64,000 bases of DNA from VXNE01 sp965261535. Its GTDB lineage: Bacteria > Pseudomonadota > Gammaproteobacteria > Pseudomonadales > Azotimanducaceae. A program made the translations under genes and the position numbers. The stretch is from the NCBI GenBank assembly GCA_965261535.1, contig OZ253469.1, forward strand, positions 4,588,001 to 4,652,000, written 5' to 3'. Under the pieces are notes generated by a model. It did no database searches, had not been told where the DNA came from, and was given only the letters and a program-made list of their open reading frames with translations. Shown here piece after piece: positions 16,841-25,670 of the stretch; position 1 is the first letter of the stretch; each line of letters begins with the position of its first letter.

Positions 16841-18249
16841 AGGCTCCACTCGTGCACCGGCTCGTCCGACTCCTGTGCCTGAATGTAGGCGTTTGTCAAC
16901 GCGTTGAAATCCGCGCCGTATTGCTCCACCCAGCGGCGCTGCCATGCGGCGCCATTCGTGTTCGACTCGACCCGCCGCGTGACGATGCCGAGAAAGCGGT
17001 CGATGTCATCGGCCGGAATATCGGACTTGGCCAACGCGTCGGACGCCGCCGGCAACAGTTCTTCGAGCAGCAGTTCCCGCGCGCTGCAGACGCCGTTGCG
17101 CCAGCGCAGCGGGGCGTCGAGACCGAGCCGCGCGGCGGCGTAGAAGTTGTCGCGCGCCGCGTCGAAGTCGAGTTCCGACTCTATCGGTGTTTCGGCGTCC
17201 ACCAGCGCCCGCACCAGGCCCAGAAACGCCGCCGCGTTGCCGATGCAGTCCGCGATGGTGGGCCCCGCGGGCACGACGCGATGCTCGATGCGCACGTGGG
17301 GCTGGCCGTCGAAGTCGAAACCGAGGAGCGGTCGGTTCCAGCGCCAGATCGTGCCGTTGTGCAGTCGAATGTGGCTGAACTTGTGCGGCGGTTCGGTGCT
17401 GGGGGAGGGCAGCAGGATCGGATGTTCGACCAGGTTTTCGCTGAATACCTCGAATAGCGACGCGTCGGCATACCCGCTGCCGAAGCTGACGCGCGCCGGG
17501 GTTCGCGGTCCCACCGAAACCGCCTGTTCGAACAGAGGGATGCGGGTCTCAGCCCACAGGGACTTGCCGAACAGGAACGGAGAATTGGCCGCCAGGGCCA
17601 CCATCGGCGCCGACGCGACCAATGCGGCGTTATAGGTGCGCGCGGCGAGGTCCGGTTTGCATTGCAGATGGATCTGAAACGATGTGGTGGCCGCCTCCAG
17701 CATCACGTCGTCGTGCGACAGCCGCAATGTGTGGGCGCCTTCGATATTCACCTCGACCGGCGCGCCGTTGCGCAGCGCCAGCACGCGATCATTCAGCGCC
17801 TGGTAACGCACCATGTTCGACATGGAGTTGGAATTCAGCAACTCGGGGCTGATCGTCGGCAGGATGCCGATGATCGCGAGTTGCAGGCCCTGGGACCGCG
17901 CGCTTTGCTGGCACGCTTCCCAGGTGGCGGCGAGTTCGTCGTGCAGGCGCCCGAAGACCCGTCCCGTCATGGCGCAGGGACTGCCGTTCAGTTCGATGTT
18001 GAACGCGGCGAGTTCCGGCACCACCAGGGGATTGTCGAGTTCGCTCAGAAAAGCCGCGTTTTCGCCGGCTGGCTCTCCCGTCTTGTCCACCAGCCATGCT
18101 TCGAGTTCGAAGCCGGTGATGTCGCCGCGGTGGCTGAAGCCGTCCTCCTCGAACAGGCTGCCGACCAATGCGGTCTCTTGATCGAGATGTCGCCGGAACC
18201 GGGTAAAGTCCTCTGCGTTGAAGTGTCGCCGTGCGATTTCGTCGCCCAT
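16837..18249 (-). CDS. Glutamate-cysteine ligase-like enzyme (GCS2 family)
   Basis: 470 residues. GFELEAWLVDKTGEPAGEN near residue 47, then FNIELNGSP and later FGSGYADASLFEVFSENLVEHP and HVRIEHRVVPAGPTIADCI fit the GCS2 family (PF04107), ATP-dependent carboxylate-amine ligases of which glutamate-cysteine ligase is the best known. It is probably a cytosolic gamma-glutamyl ligase; glutathione synthesis is possible but unproven. It is the first gene of a three-gene operon with overlapping stops and starts. The 162 bases upstream contain no gene and end at a MITE. Confidence 0.82.
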   Translation of the reverse strand: MGDEIARRHFNAEDFTRFRRHLDQETALVGSLFEEDGFSHRGDITGFELEAWLVDKTGEPAGENAAFLSELDNPLVVPELAAFNIELNGSPCAMTGRVFGRLHDELAATWEACQQSARSQGLQLAIIGILPTISPELLNSNSMSNMVRYQALNDRVLALRNGAPVEVNIEGAHTLRLSHDDVMLEAATTSFQIHLQCKPDLAARTYNAALVASAPMVALAANSPFLFGKSLWAETRIPLFEQAVSVGPRTPARVSFGSGYADASLFEVFSENLVEHPILLPSPSTEPPHKFSHIRLHNGTIWRWNRPLLGFDFDGQPHVRIEHRVVPAGPTIADCIGNAAAFLGLVRALVDAETPIESELDFDAARDNFYAAARLGLDAPLRWRNGVCSARELLLEELLPAASDALAKSDIPADDIDRFLGIVTRRVESNTNGAAWQRRWVEQYGADFNALTNAYIQAQESDEPVHEWSL

Positions 18250-18411
18250 ACGCCTCTGATGTACCCCGCCGGGATTACCGTGTATTCAACAGCTTATCAA
18301 AGCACGCGGATCGATAGCGTGCATGGAACGGATTGTGCGCGGATAGTGCGCCCGCATCGGCGTGCGGCCGCGACTATCTCGGCGCTGGCAGGGCGCCGGT
18401 TTTCGTGGGCT

Positions 18412-18709
18412 AGTGTTCCGTCAAGTCCAAAAATGCGAGTGTAGCTGCAAGGAATTTTTGGTTCCTGGCGAGGCGCGACGACGCGGTGTGGCAGGCCCCA
18501 TGCAAGGAGGAGCAACGGAGCCTTCAGCCGGGGAGCGCGAGGGGATGCCCCTCGCAAGAGAACAGCCTTCAGCCGGGGAGCGCGAGGGGATGCCCCTCGC
18601 AAGAGAACAGCCTTCAGCCGGGGAGCGCGAGGGGATACCCCTCGCAAGAAAACTATCAGGGGCCAAAAAGACCCGCGGATACCCGTAGATTTTCGCTTGA
18701 CGGAGCACT
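18412..18709. mobile_element. MITE copy 1, 298 bp
   Basis: The ends are AGTGTTCCGTCAAG and CTTGACGGAGCACT, inverted repeats with one difference. The left end sits in CTAG and the right in CTGG, suggesting an original CTAG target duplication as in some IS5-type elements. The body holds three 45-bp palindromic units and is nearly identical over its left 230 bases to the reverse complement of the copy at 56718-57081. No transposase is encoded. It lies three bases beyond the stop codon of the TonB-receptor pseudogene. Repeated-looking ORFs inside are products of the 45-bp units. Confidence 0.88.
18520..18654. repeat. Three tandem 45-bp palindromic units
   Basis: Units begin at 18520, 18565 and 18610 with GCCTTCAGCCGGGGAGCGCG, each followed by a hairpin GCGAGGGG-AT(G/A)-CCCCTCGC. 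The loop base varies between copies while the stem is kept. There are no unique spacers between units, so this is not a CRISPR. Confidence 0.9.
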
Positions 18710-18712
18710 GGA

Positions 18713-20670
18713 TCAATACTCCCACTTCAGGCTGAGAGCGAATGCGGGTCCGGGGTTTTCCTCGAATGTGACGATCGACTCGCGCTGAATCTCGACGGTC
18801 TGATCCAGGATGTTCTTCAGCTTTGCCTTGACGGTAATGGTTTCCGTCGGGAACCAGGAGTAGGTCAGGTCCAGGCTGTGGAACGGTTGTTCGTAGCCAT
18901 CGGGCGCGCCGAGACGTCCCGCGACGTACAGCCGTTCGCCGAACACGTTGTATATCAGCGAGGCGGAGTGCTTGCCGTTGTAGGAATCGTATCCGAGCAT
19001 CATGTTGAAGACGTAGTTGGACGCGCCGGTCAGCGGCCGATTGGGATTCGTCGGCGCGTTCGCTTGCGGGCCGACCTCGATTTCGGAATCCTGAATCGTG
19101 ACATTGCTCTGGACGAAGAACGCGTCTCCCCATGCGCCGAGAAAGCCGAGCTGCTTGACGACTTCGAATTCGATGCCTTTCACTTCCGCAGAGTCGGCGT
19201 TCAGGATCTCGCGCGCGACATTCGTATCGCTCGCCGGCGACTCGAAGTACTCGATCGGGTCGGCGATGCGCTTCAGGAACAGCGAGATCGTGTAGTTGTC
19301 GCCGTTTGCCGGGAACCATTCCGCGCGCAGGGCGTAGTTGTCGATCAGCGAGGGTATGACGCCCGGGTTTCCGTTCACGATTTCGTCGGTGATGGGATCG
19401 ATATAGCTCGCGTCGGTGATCTCGCGCAGATCGGGCAATATCGTGGTCTTGCCGTAGCCCAGGCGGACCTGAAAGACCTCGGCCAGCCAACTGCCGATGT
19501 ACATGATGGATGCCGCCGGGTAGAAGCGGTCGTCGTGGAAAGTACCCTCCCGGAGCACGTCCGGTCCGTGGATATCTGCGGGTTATCGACGGTATAGCCA
19601 TAGCGGTTCCACGGCGGGGCCACCTGTTTGTAGTCCTCCCAGCGCACGCCGCCGGCTAAACGGATCATGTCGTTCCAGGTCCAGTCGAGCTTCCCGAACA
19701 CGGCTTGGGTCATCGTGGCCGCGATATAGCTGCGAGTGCCGGAGCCGAGCAGCGAGAACACGAAGTCATTGCTCGCGTCCGTGATGTTGCGGTCGGAAAA
19801 CACATCGTCCAGGTCTCCGTGCAACGTGGCGGGATCGCTGACGGATAGCGGACCGATGCCGAATTGCGACTGGGCGTAGGTCCGCGCCTTGTGCTCGTGC
19901 TGGTAGCCGCCGCTGATCTCGATGAGCGACCAGTGGGTCTCGATCGGGAGCATCGCCTTCCAGCCATAGTTGACGATCTCGTCGTCGAGATCGGTGAAAC
20001 GCAACCTCGCCGCCGAGGAACTGGTCTTGACCCTGGATTGCAGCACGTCGCCGGTTTCCGGATGGGTTTGTGTCTGGGCGTCGACGGACACCTGGTTCGG
20101 GATATCGGTCGTGGCGGTGGAGGCGGAGTACAATCAGGTCAATTCGGCCAGTTCCGGCATCCAGTTCAGCAACCCGCCGGGGATCAATTCCTTGGTCTCG
20201 CCGCCGATGCGATGCGTGCCGTGCAACTGATTGACCATCAGTTCGCGCTGTTCGAACTTCAATCCGTATTCCCGGTTGCCGAGCCCGTCCGACCTTTCGC
20301 GGTTTCCGTCGAAGAAATCCCGGATCGCGGTCTTGTCGTCCGTGTTGCGCAACATCAGCGCCATGCCCGCGACCTCATGGTCGTCGGTGAAGCGCAACCC
20401 GGCATTCATGATGGCGGTGACGTCCACGGAGCGGGTCGATTCACGTTTCGTGTCGGTGCGTTCTTCGGGGGCCTGGAAGTTGTAGCTGGTGCTTTCGGTG
20501 TGGCGCCAATTCGTATCGTAGGAATACTCCCCGTGAATGCCGAACTCGAGCCGGTTTCCGATATCTCGCCGGCGCATGACGGGCGCAATCAGGGAGGGCT
20601 GCCGACGCAGGCGAGGGCCATCGGCGCGGTTGTTGGAACCGCGCCAGGACGATATCGCCCCACCTGCCCT
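18713..20670 (-). pseudogene. TonB-dependent outer-membrane receptor, degraded
   Basis: The C-terminus is a classic receptor end (PAFALSLKWEY, final aromatic residue). Beta-barrel-like sequence runs back through NYALRAEWFPANGDNYTISLFLKRI and LDWTWNDMIRLAGGVRWEDYK to about LEFGIHGEYSYD near 20550. The frame breaks near 19580 (one base) and meets an in-frame TGA at 20134-20136. The N-terminal plug and signal peptide are missing; the homology ends near 20670 at a GGGGTCAGGCCCC palindrome. Although the cell has selenocysteine machinery, the nearby frameshift and missing N-terminus argue for decay rather than recoding. Confidence 0.85.
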
Positions 20671-20702
20671 TAAACGGGGGTCAGGCCCCGGGAACTGACT
20701 TC

Positions 20703-21938
20703 CTAGAAGAAGACGAAGGACCTGACCACGACGTTCTTGCGGGACGGGGCGTCGTCGGGCGCGGTTGGATCGACGCACGCGGTGTGGAAGGACCAGCGCG
20801 AGACGGAACCGTCCGTCACAGAGTCGTAGCACTTGAGCATCGAGACCTCGGTGGACTTCTGCTGGGGCAACCAGTACCACTCGTGGCCGGGCCGGTAGGT
20901 GAAGCGGGTGGTCTCGCCGACGCGGTCGTCGTAGATGCGGTAGTTCGTGATGTAGGGCTGGTCGGCGAAGGACGGCCAGGCGCAGAGCACGAAGGGGTGC
21001 TGGCCCACGGTCTCCATCGGCTTGGCGAGGTTGATGGACATGAACCGCCGCGACATCTTCGCGTCGGCTTCCTCCTGGGTGTGGTGCTGCTCGCGCCCGA
21101 AGTTGCGCAGGTTCTTCGTCAGCAGCTCGCGGCAGCGTACGCGGCCGCTGTTATCGTTCAGATCGTTGTGCACGAGGTTGGCGTAGCCCCGGTTCACTCC
21201 CGGGTTCTTGTTGTCCTGGTCTTCCGTGCGGTCGCCCTGGTAGTCCTTGTTGAACACGTCGTGGTTGTAAACGAGCGCATCCGTCGCGCCCGGGAAGAAC
21301 TCCAGGAGAAGCTTCTCAATCTCCGGGTAGAACACGCGCTCGACCTCGGCCGCGTCGTAGAAGTTCTCGCACTTCGACTCGCAATGCGCCAGCGCGACGC
21401 CAAGCTTGTCCATGCACTCCGCGCTCGTGGGCGAGAGCCCCGGGTAGTATTCCTGCATTCGTCGCGCGTCGCGCATCACCTGCGGAAAATAGAGGCATGG
21501 CCGCCCGAGGTCCCGCTCGTACCTGCGGAACGCTCTTGCCTCGTCCGCGCGCGCGGGGTCGTGCCAGAGTGCGTTGGACGGGACGATCGTGTAGGACGGC
21601 TGTTCGTGGACGGTGTAGTGCAGCGGAAGCGCCAGGCCGCCTTCCGGGGCTTCGATGTTGTTCGCGCGAATGTGCTCCAGGCATTCCTCGTAAGTGCGGA
21701 ATCCGACGCCCCATTTGGTCTCGATGGGGCCGGGGGGCGCATTCTCGATCATGTCGATGACCGCGCGAGTGTCGCCCTCGGCGACCTGGGCCAGCGCGTC
21801 CTCCGTCGCTACGGCGGTTCCCGCATCCCCATCCCGATCGAACGACATGTAGGAAAGGCCTCCGTTCATCGCGAAGGGGGGTGGCTGTCCTTGCGTGAGT
21901 TGGAACGCGGGCACGTAGGCAGACGAAGCTGTTTCCAT
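20703..21938 (-). CDS. CmcJ/NvfI-like Fe(II)/2-oxoglutarate oxygenase
   Basis: 411 residues from the ATG at 21938 (a GTG at 22019 is an alternative). The C-terminal half matches the CmcJ/NvfI/AsaB family: ALVYNHDVF, NLVHNDLNDNSGRVRCRELL with the HxD iron ligands, SINLAKPMETVGQHPFVLCAW and, near the end, SRWSFHTACVDP, where His is the likely third ligand. Members hydroxylate or desaturate secondary metabolites; they are common in fungi and less so in bacteria. The N-terminal 100 or so residues are not recognised. It sits between a receptor pseudogene and an IS, with four further Fe/2OG oxygenase genes beyond the IS. The substrate is unknown. Confidence 0.75.
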   Translation of the reverse strand: METASSAYVPAFQLTQGQPPPFAMNGGLSYMSFDRDGDAGTAVATEDALAQVAEGDTRAVIDMIENAPPGPIETKWGVGFRTYEECLEHIRANNIEAPEGGLALPLHYTVHEQPSYTIVPSNALWHDPARADEARAFRRYERDLGRPCLYFPQVMRDARRMQEYYPGLSPTSAECMDKLGVALAHCESKCENFYDAAEVERVFYPEIEKLLLEFFPGATDALVYNHDVFNKDYQGDRTEDQDNKNPGVNRGYANLVHNDLNDNSGRVRCRELLTKNLRNFGREQHHTQEEADAKMSRRFMSINLAKPMETVGQHPFVLCAWPSFADQPYITNYRIYDDRVGETTRFTYRPGHEWYWLPQQKSTEVSMLKCYDSVTDGSVSRWSFHTACVDPTAPDDAPSRKNVVVRSFVFF

Positions 21939-22153
21939 ACCGTTCGCTGCCTTGTTCGCGATGACTTCGGATCGATCCACGGCATGTCCCCAAGCGGAAA
22001 ACCCCAAATTATTGCACACGGGGCCTGTATTCTGGAGGACGCATCGGGAGGTGGGTGCACGTCAGATTTGTTGGAGTTGTGGGACCATAAGGGCATCGGC
22101 CACTTGTCTGTACTATACTTGTGTATGTACAGGCATGACAGGAGGTCCACGCC

Positions 22154-22537
22154 ATGCCCGATGCCCAGGATATCGACGAACTCGAACGCCGCCGCCGCGA
22201 CCTGCTCGGCGAGCTGGCGGCGATCGACGACTTCCGCCCGGGCCGCCTGGTGGCGACACGGCGCAAGTGCGGCAAGCCGACGTGCCACTGCGCCCGGCCG
22301 GGGGACCCGGGCCATTCCGGCTGGGCGCTGGTGCGCCGGCGGGGCGACCGGCTCGTGAGCCGGGGCGTGCCGCGCGGCGCGCTGGCCGAGACGCGGGCGC
22401 AGATCGAGGAGCACGCGCGGTTCAAGGAGCTGTCGCGGCGATTGGTGGAGGCGAGCGAGGAACTGTGCCGGGCGCGGCTGAAGGCTGGCCGGGACGCGGG
22501 GCGGGGCGCCCAAAAAGGGGGCTCCGCAGTTCGCTGA
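22154..22537 (+). CDS. DUF6788-like IS accessory protein
   Basis: 127 residues. The N-terminal helix (DELERRRRDLLGELAAI) precedes a small zinc-binding segment CGKPTCHCARPGDPGHSGWALVRR, the pattern of DUF6788 proteins that accompany ISKra4-type transposases. GGAGG lies a few bases before the ATG. Its role in transposition is not known. The transposase region follows directly. Confidence 0.7.
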   Translation: MPDAQDIDELERRRRDLLGELAAIDDFRPGRLVATRRKCGKPTCHCARPGDPGHSGWALVRRRGDRLVSRGVPRGALAETRAQIEEHARFKELSRRLVEASEELCRARLKAGRDAGRGAQKGGSAVR

Positions 22538-22667
22538 CGGCCGCGTTCGCGGCCGACATCGCGGCCGAGATCGACGCGCTGGCGGGGCCGGGGCCGGGGA
22601 CGGCACCGACTTCGAGCGGCTGGAGACGGCGGTTCGCCGGCAAGCGCTGGGACTGGCGGCGCGGCTG

Positions 22668-23870
22668 GTGGAGCGGCGCCTGAACGCGGACCGGAGCGAC
22701 CGCGCGGGCGCGACGCTGCCGTGCGCCTGCGGGGCCCGGGCGTCGTACGCCGGGCGGCGCGCGAAGACGGTGACCACGGTGCTCGGCGATCTGCGCCTGG
22801 AGCGCGCCTACTACCGCTGCGCGCGCTGCGGAACGGGCTTCCACCCGCGCGACCGCACCCTCGGCATCGAGGGCGCGTCGCTGTCGCCGGGCGTGGTCCG
22901 GATGACCGGCCTGGCGGCGGCGCGGGCGAGCTTCGCGGAGACCGGCGCGCTGCTCCACGACCTGGCCGGCGTGAACGTCGACGCCAAGCAGGCGGAGCGC
23001 ACCGCGGAGGCGCTCGGCCGCGAGATCGCGGCCGACGAGCGGTCGGTCACGGCACCCGAGCCGGGCCGGGCGCCGACCATGTACCTGGGCATGGACGGCA
23101 CCGGCGTGCCGGTGCGCCGCGCGGAGCTCGCCGGCCGCGCGGGCAAGCAGGCCGACGGCTCGGCGAAGACCCGCGAGGTGAAGGTGGTCGCGGTCTGGGC
23201 CGCCGCAACGGACGAACACGGCCGCGAGCTGCCCGAGCGGGAAGCCGGCTCCGTGACCTACTCCGCGGCCGTCGAGAGCGCCGCCGCCCAAGACACCGAA
23301 CCGGAACCCTCGCCGTTCGCCCAACGCGCCGATCGCGAGGCGCGGCGGCGCGGCTTCGACCGCGCCCCCCGCCGGGTGGTGCTCGGCGACGGCGCGCCGT
23401 GGATCTGGAACATCGCCGACGAACTGTTCCCCGGCGCCGTCCAGATCGTCGACCTGTTCCACGCCAAGCAGCACCTGTGGGATGTCGCCAAGGCCATCTA
23501 CGGCCCCGGCACCGACATGGCGGAACGCTGGGCGAAGCGGCGCCGCGACGAGCTCGACGACGGCCGTCTCGGCGCGCTGCTGCGCGCGCTGCGCCGCCAC
23601 GAGAGCCGGGACGAGGCGCGACGCTGCGTCGACTACATCCGCCGCAACCGGCACCGCATGCGCTACCCGGCGTTCCGCGCCCGCGGCCTGTGCGTCGGCT
23701 CCGGCGTGCTCGAGGCCGGCTGCAAGAACGTCGTCGGAACCCGCTTCAAACGCCCCGGAATGCACTGGTCCGTGGCCGGCGTCAACGCCATGGCCGCCCT
23801 GCGCTGCTGCGTCCTCAGCAAACGCCTCGACGACTTCTGGATCCGGCGCAAAGCGCGCTCCGCCGCCTAG
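22668..23870 (+). CDS. ISKra4-family transposase (frameshift near its N-terminus)
   Basis: 400 residues from a GTG in the open frame. The catalytic acids are likely in MYLGMDGTGVPVRRAEL, VVLGDGAPWIWNIADELFPG and VGSGVLEAGCKNVVGTR, the ISKra4 pattern; zinc-finger-like CACGARASYAGRR and YYRCARCGTGF lie upstream. Coding sequence extends before the start (LTAAFAADIAAEIDALAG, from about 22535) in another frame; one lost base in the G run near 22597 accounts for the shift. So the full-length protein may not be made. Confidence 0.82.
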   Translation: MERRLNADRSDRAGATLPCACGARASYAGRRAKTVTTVLGDLRLERAYYRCARCGTGFHPRDRTLGIEGASLSPGVVRMTGLAAARASFAETGALLHDLAGVNVDAKQAERTAEALGREIAADERSVTAPEPGRAPTMYLGMDGTGVPVRRAELAGRAGKQADGSAKTREVKVVAVWAAATDEHGRELPEREAGSVTYSAAVESAAAQDTEPEPSPFAQRADREARRRGFDRAPRRVVLGDGAPWIWNIADELFPGAVQIVDLFHAKQHLWDVAKAIYGPGTDMAERWAKRRRDELDDGRLGALLRALRRHESRDEARRCVDYIRRNRHRMRYPAFRARGLCVGSGVLEAGCKNVVGTRFKRPGMHWSVAGVNAMAALRCCVLSKRLDDFWIRRKARSAA

Positions 23871-23957
23871 CTCCCAACAAATTTGTCGTACACCCTCGGG
23901 AGGTCCTTCGGGGCGGGGAGCGGCATCTGCGCGGCCAGGGACCACACTGGCTACGAT

Positions 23958-25598
23958 TCAGGTCACGCGCTTGCCGTTCGCCAGCGTATGGTCCCAGCGA
24001 TGGGTTTTGAGATAGTCGAGCGCGTGCAACAGCCCGGTGCGGTTCTCGCCGCTGCGCTGCAGCGTGAGGGCCTCCAGCGCCATGGCCTGCACGTGGCCAT
24101 TCTCATCGTGGAGGCAGGCAGCGAGCACGTCGTCCAGCTCGTCCATGGGGGCATCGGAACTCAGCAAGCCGTACAGCGCGTTGAAGCGGACCCCGATCTG
24201 GCCGTCCCTGTCGTTTTTGCCCATCGGCTTGCGCCAGATCGGATTGTCCACGGTCAGCAGCGTGCGGATGGCGGGCAGGGCCACGCGGATATTGGTGCCG
24301 ATACAGCCCATCGCGTCCAGGCTCGCCCGCGCCACCTGGTGCAGTTCATGGCCCAGCAGCTTCGTCAGCTCGGGCATGGCGCGGGCGGCGGGCGCGCCGA
24401 TCTCGCCCAGCGCGAAGGCGGCGTTGATCTTGATCCAGGCATCGTCGTGCTCGAGCAGTTCCATCAGCGGTCCCATGGCGATCTCGCCCATGGCGCCCAG
24501 CGCGTACGCCTCGTCCTGCAGCGTATAGGCGACGTCGTTCCACCGGCGCTCGTTGGGATCGCCGATCGGAACGTATGCGCCGTGCTCGTTCATGCGGTAC
24601 GGCATGGTGAATTCGCGCTGCTGGCCGGCGTTTTGCAGCAGGCTTTCCCGCAGCGGCTCAATGGCGTCGGCGCCGATCTCGGCCAGTTGGTAGATGGCTT
24701 CCAGCCGGACCTCCTGATCGGTGTCGTGGAGCCGACCAATCCATTTCTGCATGTCGTTCGACGCTGCCGGGTTCGTGGTTGCGAAACGCGGCGCGGCCCG
24801 CATCCAGTCCCAGATATAGGACCAGGCCTTGCTGTGATCGTACCTGCCGAGGCGCGCCTTGGGCGGCGCCCATTCGTCCTCGCCGCCGTCCCAACTTGGT
24901 TCGACCGTTTTCCCGACCGGTTTCCCGAACGGGTTGCTAGTGCGCAGGAAGATGAACTTGAGCATGTAGCGGCTTGAGTCCGTCCGGTTGCTGAGCGCCG
25001 CGTGCGCGATGTCGAAAGCGATCAGCAGGCATGTGCCCGCCTTGATGCGATCCGCGACCAATGCGAATGGAAAGTCGCTGTTTCTGAGGTAGGGCTGCAG
25101 ATGCGTGCCCGGAATGACCCGGGTGGGGCCGCGCTCGACCGGGGTGTCCTGGGGAAAATAGAGGACCATGGCGATCCTCGGCACGTGATACCGCGCCCGG
25201 GACATCGGAATCTGTCCGTCCTGGTGCCAGGCGCTGTTGCCGGTAGATCCTTCGCCCACAGGCGGACCGTGCTCGCGCCCGGTCAGAGACAGATTTCGCT
25301 CCGCCTCGTCGAGCGGTTCGTTGGCGTGCATGTACCGATGCGGGTGCAGCATGTAGTCGTCGCCGAGAATGCTTTGCAGGGCGCCGTGGATCACCGGGGC
25401 GTCCAGTATCCGCTGCAATTCGGCAATCCGGGGCAACACGTTGTTGCCCATGTTGAATTCCCGCGTATTGTTCCACTGGATCTTGTCGTAGATCTGTTGA
25501 TGGACCTCGGGCGCGACCCCGCTGTCGAGCACGGCGACGCCGTCGCAGATGAACCGCCGAATCTGCTCGTCGTTCAGTTTGACGCCCTTGGGCTTCAT
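23958..25598 (-). CDS. Phytanoyl-CoA dioxygenase (PhyH) domain with C-terminal HEAT-like repeats, copy 1
   Basis: 546 residues. Residues 1 to about 250 form a PhyH-type Fe(II)/2OG oxygenase: WHQDGQIP gives His125 and Asp127, FDIAHAALSNRTDSSRYMLKF gives His199 and the 2OG-binding Arg210. Residues 285-546 are alpha-helical HEAT-like repeats (EVRLEAIYQLAEIGADAI, DEAYALGAMGEIAMGPLMELL, WIKINAAFALGEIGAPAA, VARASLDAMGCIGTNI). GAGGAG precedes the ATG. It is the last of four tandem paralogues read on the minus strand, 72 bases after copy 2. The substrate is unknown; the HEAT part may hold a protein partner, which is inference. Confidence 0.85.
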   Translation of the reverse strand: MKPKGVKLNDEQIRRFICDGVAVLDSGVAPEVHQQIYDKIQWNNTREFNMGNNVLPRIAELQRILDAPVIHGALQSILGDDYMLHPHRYMHANEPLDEAERNLSLTGREHGPPVGEGSTGNSAWHQDGQIPMSRARYHVPRIAMVLYFPQDTPVERGPTRVIPGTHLQPYLRNSDFPFALVADRIKAGTCLLIAFDIAHAALSNRTDSSRYMLKFIFLRTSNPFGKPVGKTVEPSWDGGEDEWAPPKARLGRYDHSKAWSYIWDWMRAAPRFATTNPAASNDMQKWIGRLHDTDQEVRLEAIYQLAEIGADAIEPLRESLLQNAGQQREFTMPYRMNEHGAYVPIGDPNERRWNDVAYTLQDEAYALGAMGEIAMGPLMELLEHDDAWIKINAAFALGEIGAPAARAMPELTKLLGHELHQVARASLDAMGCIGTNIRVALPAIRTLLTVDNPIWRKPMGKNDRDGQIGVRFNALYGLLSSDAPMDELDDVLAACLHDENGHVQAMALEALTLQRSGENRTGLLHALDYLKTHRWDHTLANGKRVT

Positions 25599-25670
25599 TC
25601 AGCGTCTCCTCATCGCATCCGGGCTGCGGTGAAGCCAATGGAGCGCAGTCGGGACCTCGCTGGCCGCACC

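Larger units (their letters stand above)
22063..23885 (+). mobile_element. ISKra4-type insertion sequence, about 1.8 kb
   Basis: Boundaries are suggested by imperfect inverted repeats: CAGATTTGTTGGAG at 22063-22076 and CTCCCAACAAATTTG at 23871-23885. It carries a DUF6788-like accessory ORF and a DDE transposase on the same strand. No clear target duplication is visible. It separates the CmcJ-like gene from the PhyH array, ending about 70 bases after the 3' end of PhyH copy 1. Confidence 0.7.

Noticed and set aside
18520..18654. Regular 45-bp repeats as a CRISPR array
   Set aside because: The units are joined directly without unique spacers, only three are present, and they lie inside a MITE with inverted ends.
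18362..18788. Open frames encoding repeated LQPGSARG-type peptides
   Set aside because: They are translations of the 45-bp hairpin units in the MITE and occur in several frames; there are no start signals or family matches.
20134..20136. In-frame TGA in the TonB-receptor frame, in a genome with Sec machinery
   Set aside because: The same gene has a frameshift 550 bases further on and no N-terminus, and TonB receptors have no known selenocysteine. Simple decay explains it better.
22586..22610. Programmed frameshift in the ISKra4-type transposase
   Set aside because: The break is in a G run where a single lost base is simpler; no slippery heptamer or stimulatory structure was recognised.
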